Assembly (NCBI GenBank): GCA_951813395.1
Contig: OX638356.1
Span: 847,340 to 911,339, forward strand
Length of the DNA: 64,000 nt
From: Longimicrobiales bacterium
GTDB lineage: Bacteria > Gemmatimonadota > Gemmatimonadetes > Longimicrobiales > Gaopeijiaceae
Direction of reading: 5' to 3'
Under the pieces are notes generated by a model. That model saw only the letters and a program-made list of their open reading frames with translations, was not told the origin of the DNA and ran no database searches. Each line of letters begins with the position of its first letter. Position 1 is the first letter of the stretch. Both the position numbers and the translations under genes were made by a program. This document shows, piece after piece, positions 61,563-64,000 of this stretch.

Positions 61563-61785
61563 GGGGTGTCCATGGGAAAGAGAGGGCGGTGAGGGCGGGC
61601 CCGGTGCGCAACCGGCACCGGAAAGCTCCCCAATCTGCACAGCCGGCGGGTGATTTGGAAGGCTGCCGCACGTCCGATCCCCGTCCACCGGCCACGGAAA
61701 CGTCCCCCGGGGCGACCACCCTCCCACGCGGCCCGCTCCCGAGTCCGCGTCGAGCAAGGTGGAACCGCGCGGTGTACTATCAGTC

Positions 61786-63537
61786 ATGAGACGACTGTTC
61801 CCCGGCCCGCTCCTCCCGTTCGGCCGGCTCCTTCTCTGCGGCCCGCTCCTCCTCTTCAGCCCGTTCCGCGCGGCGGCCCAGCCCGTGTTGGGGATCGTCG
61901 TCGAGGAGGGTACGGGCATGCCCGTGATGGGGGCGATGGTCATGCTCTTCGACGACGGCGGCGAGCCGGTCGACCGCATGCTCACCAACGTCGCGGGGCG
62001 ATTCGCGCTGAACGCCCGCGCCGCCGGGCCACACTACATCACGGTGGAACGGATCGGCTACGCCACGCTGAACACCGATCGCTTCACGGCAGGCGCCGAC
62101 GACCTCCAACTCACCATCGACGTCCCGATCGACCCGGTCGCGCTCACCGGTCTCGATGTCGAAAGCGGACGCCGTTGCGAGGTCCGCCCCGAGGAGGGAC
62201 GCGTGACGGCCCGGGTCTGGGACGAGGTGCGCAAGGCGCTGACGGCCGAGGCGTGGACGCGCGAAGCCTCCCTGTACCGCTACACGCTCGCGCGTTTCTC
62301 ACGGACCCTGGACCGAAGCGGGGACGACGTGCTCTCGGACACGACGCGCATTTCCACGAACCGGGAGGCGGCGTTCACATCGGCGCCGATCGAACGACTC
62401 GCGGCCGAGGGGTTCGTGCAGGCGGAAGGCGATTCCGCCACCACCTACCACGCGCCCGACGCCGAGGCACTCATTTCGGACGTGTTCCTGGACACCCACT
62501 GCATGGGTGTTCGCGACGGCGACGACGGCCGCATCGGCCTGACCTTCGAGCCGATCCCCGAACGCAGGGTCGCGGACATCGCGGGCGTCCTCTGGGTGGA
62601 CGCGGCAACCGGCGAACTGGACCAGCTGGAATACCGCTACAGGAACCTGATCCGATCGAGGGAGATCGGCGAAGCGGGCGGCGAGGTCTCGTTCGCCCGC
62701 CTTCCGAACGGGGCGTGGATCGTGCGCGAGTGGCGGATCCGCATGCCGAGTCTGGAGGCGTTCATTGCCGGGATCGTCCGCCGCTACGGCTACCGCGACG
62801 AGGGGGGCGTCACCCGGGTGGTGACCGACAATCGCGGACGTGCGGTTCTCGATACCGAAGCCGGCACCATCTTCGGCGTGGTGACGGATTCGCTCGGCAC
62901 GGGACCACCGGGCGAGGCGGTGGTCGTCGACGTCCCGGGCACGGCGACCGGCATGGTCCCCGACGACGACGGCTCCTTCCTGTTCAGCGGCGTGGATCCG
63001 GGGCGGCACTTTGTGCGGCTGCAGCGTCCGCTCCTCGCGTCGTGGGGCCTGGCGGCGGCCGAGGTCGCGGTCGAGGCCGAACTCGGCGAGGTGACCTATG
63101 TGCGGATGCGAACGCCGTCGGTGGCCGACGTGCTGGCGTCTTCGTGCGGCGGCGCCCCGCGTCCGCCCGGGACCGCGGCGGTGCTGGGCCGCCTCACCAC
63201 GCCGGAAGACGTGCCGGCGGGCGACGCGCGCGTGACCGTGCGCTGGCCGGCCGCGACGGGATACAGCCCCACGGGCCCCGCGACCCCCGGAAGCCTGTCC
63301 GCAGAAGCGGGACCGGCCTGGCAGACCGGCCGGGACGGCCATTTCGCCACCGCCACCACGACAACGGACGCCAGGGGACTCTTCCTGCTCTGCGACGTGC
63401 CGCCGGGCCTGCGCCTCGCGGCCAGCATCGGCCGGCCCGGCACGGAACCGAGCCTGCACACGACGATCTTCGTCGAACCGGGCGTCCCGGCGGTCGTGAA
63501 ACGCATCGTGCTGTCAACTTTGGATTACATGATGTGA
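61786..63537 (+). CDS. Secreted protein with carboxypeptidase-regulatory-like domains
   Basis: 583 residues from ATG 61786, with a signal peptide ending near RAAAQP. Residues about 32-120 form a CarboxypepD_reg-like beta domain (VLGIVVEEGTGMPVMGAMVMLFDDGG and RFALNARAAGPHYITVERIGY). A second such domain is at about 365-450 (TIFGVVTDSLGTGPPGEAVVVDVPGTATG), and a third at the C-terminus. The middle 200 residues look like a lipid- or substrate-binding beta domain. This domain mix is common in Gemmatimonadota. Exported; function unknown. Confidence 0.83.
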   Translation: MRRLFPGPLLPFGRLLLCGPLLLFSPFRAAAQPVLGIVVEEGTGMPVMGAMVMLFDDGGEPVDRMLTNVAGRFALNARAAGPHYITVERIGYATLNTDRFTAGADDLQLTIDVPIDPVALTGLDVESGRRCEVRPEEGRVTARVWDEVRKALTAEAWTREASLYRYTLARFSRTLDRSGDDVLSDTTRISTNREAAFTSAPIERLAAEGFVQAEGDSATTYHAPDAEALISDVFLDTHCMGVRDGDDGRIGLTFEPIPERRVADIAGVLWVDAATGELDQLEYRYRNLIRSREIGEAGGEVSFARLPNGAWIVREWRIRMPSLEAFIAGIVRRYGYRDEGGVTRVVTDNRGRAVLDTEAGTIFGVVTDSLGTGPPGEAVVVDVPGTATGMVPDDDGSFLFSGVDPGRHFVRLQRPLLASWGLAAAEVAVEAELGEVTYVRMRTPSVADVLASSCGGAPRPPGTAAVLGRLTTPEDVPAGDARVTVRWPAATGYSPTGPATPGSLSAEAGPAWQTGRDGHFATATTTTDARGLFLLCDVPPGLRLAASIGRPGTEPSLHTTIFVEPGVPAVVKRIVLSTLDYMM

Positions 63538-63589
63538 ACGACCCCGGCCAGGCTTGCTCGCCCTCTTTCAGCGCGGTTACCATGGCTTC

Positions 63590-64000
63590 ATGAACCGGAT
63601 TCGAGGACAGACCGCCGTCATCACGGGCGCTACCGCGGGCATCGGCGAGGCGTGCGCCCGGACGCTGGGCGAAGCGGGTGTGCACCTGGTGCTGATCGGC
63701 CGGCGAACGCACCGGCTCGCGCCGTTGGCGGCCGAGATCGAGGTCGAAAGCGGGATCCGGGTGCTGCCCTACGAACTGGATGTCCGCGACCGTCCGGGCG
63801 TGAACCACTTCATCGAGTGGCTGGATGATGAAGGCCTGAATATCGACATCCTCGTCAACAACGCGGGGCTGGCGCGCGGCCTGGACGCCGTGCACGACGG
63901 CAGCCACGACGACTGGGACGAGATGATCGACACCAACATCAAGGGCCTCCTCAACATGACGCGCGCCATCCTTCCCGGGATGATCGCGCGCGACTCGGGG
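63590..64000 (+). CDS. Short-chain dehydrogenase/reductase (YdfG-like), 3' end cut by window
   Basis: 137 codons are inside the window. The dinucleotide motif TAVITGATAGIGEACARTLGEAG, LIGRR after strand 2 (NADP preference), and ILVNNAGLARGLD are clear. NIKGLLNMTRAILPGMIARDSG leads toward the active-site Ser/Tyr, which lie beyond the edge. The pattern is close to NADP-dependent 3-hydroxy acid dehydrogenases. The ATG at 63590 is chosen because a nearby ATG at 63581 runs into a stop. Confidence 0.9.
   Translation, partial: MNRIRGQTAVITGATAGIGEACARTLGEAGVHLVLIGRRTHRLAPLAAEIEVESGIRVLPYELDVRDRPGVNHFIEWLDDEGLNIDILVNNAGLARGLDAVHDGSHDDWDEMIDTNIKGLLNMTRAILPGMIARDSG

Noticed and set aside
1-64000. CRISPR arrays, tRNA, rRNA, prophage or integrase genes
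   Set aside because: No regularly spaced repeats, cloverleaf-like sequences, rRNA segments or phage-type genes were seen.

Overview
The window is GC-rich, densely coded chromosomal DNA from a free-living or host-associated bacterium. I infer Gemmatimonadota or a close relative. The reasons are the many secreted Asp-box/BNR-repeat proteins, 6-bladed beta-propeller lipoproteins, a TolB-N/TPR membrane protein, S9 and M28 peptidases, exported amidohydrolases, Tat-exported enzymes and fused cytochrome c/copper-monooxygenase-like proteins. No phylogenetic marker is present, so this placement is an inference from gene content. I see no tRNA, rRNA, CRISPR array, prophage or complete insertion sequence, and no gene-free stretch longer than 300 bases.

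Layout. 1-7.4 kb: a DUF3667-like membrane protein end (possibly frameshifted), an amidase with a CHRD-like tail, a soft-membrane protein and a large secreted Asp-box protein. 7.4-14.7 kb (minus strand): beta-propeller lipoprotein, lipoprotein RidA, YtcJ-like amidohydrolase, Tat-exported epimerase, then a two-gene module (secreted beta-sandwich protein plus cytochrome c/PHM-like protein). 14.8-17.8 kb: ABC-2 transporter preceded by a DUF4143 ATPase. 18-21 kb: TolB-N/TPR protein and a beta-propeller lipoprotein. 21-27 kb (minus): overlapping operon of a MutS-like ATPase, sugar nucleotidyltransferase, Na+/solute symporter and galactokinase. 27-31.2 kb: internally deleted serine hydrolase, P450, 3Fe-4S ferredoxin and panB, facing leucine dehydrogenase. 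31.4-36.7 kb: M28 peptidase, a 245-bp repeat element, TPR lipoprotein, and a second copy of the cytochrome/PHM-like plus beta-sandwich module. 36.7-41.3 kb (minus): an AbiEii-like nucleotidyltransferase with its small partner, asparagine synthase and an HTTM-like membrane protein. 41.3-43.3 kb: decayed genes (CocE hydrolase, DUF4143 remnant). 43.3-51.7 kb: Asp-box protein and a complete heterotetrameric sarcosine oxidase operon with an extra FAD oxidoreductase. 51.7-64 kb: second copy of the 245-bp repeat, divergent S9 dipeptidyl peptidases, amidohydrolase, methyltransferase, M20 amidohydrolase, ilvE plus cupin, a carboxypeptidase-regulatory-like protein and a partial SDR.

Together the genes describe a heterotroph that digests peptides and amides outside the cytoplasm, takes up small solutes, and oxidises N-methylated glycine. 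Branched-chain amino acid turnover is represented by ldh, ilvE and panB. Translational coupling by 1-4 nt overlaps is very common.

The most interesting signals are three. First, the same two-gene redox/copper module occurs twice, in otherwise unrelated surroundings. Second, two inverted copies of a 245-bp element with 12-bp terminal inverted repeats sit exactly at the TAG stop codon of two different peptidase genes. Third, several genes are in decay: an in-frame internally deleted serine hydrolase, a CocE hydrolase that lost its nucleophile region, and a DUF4143 C-terminal remnant still carrying an operator-like palindrome.
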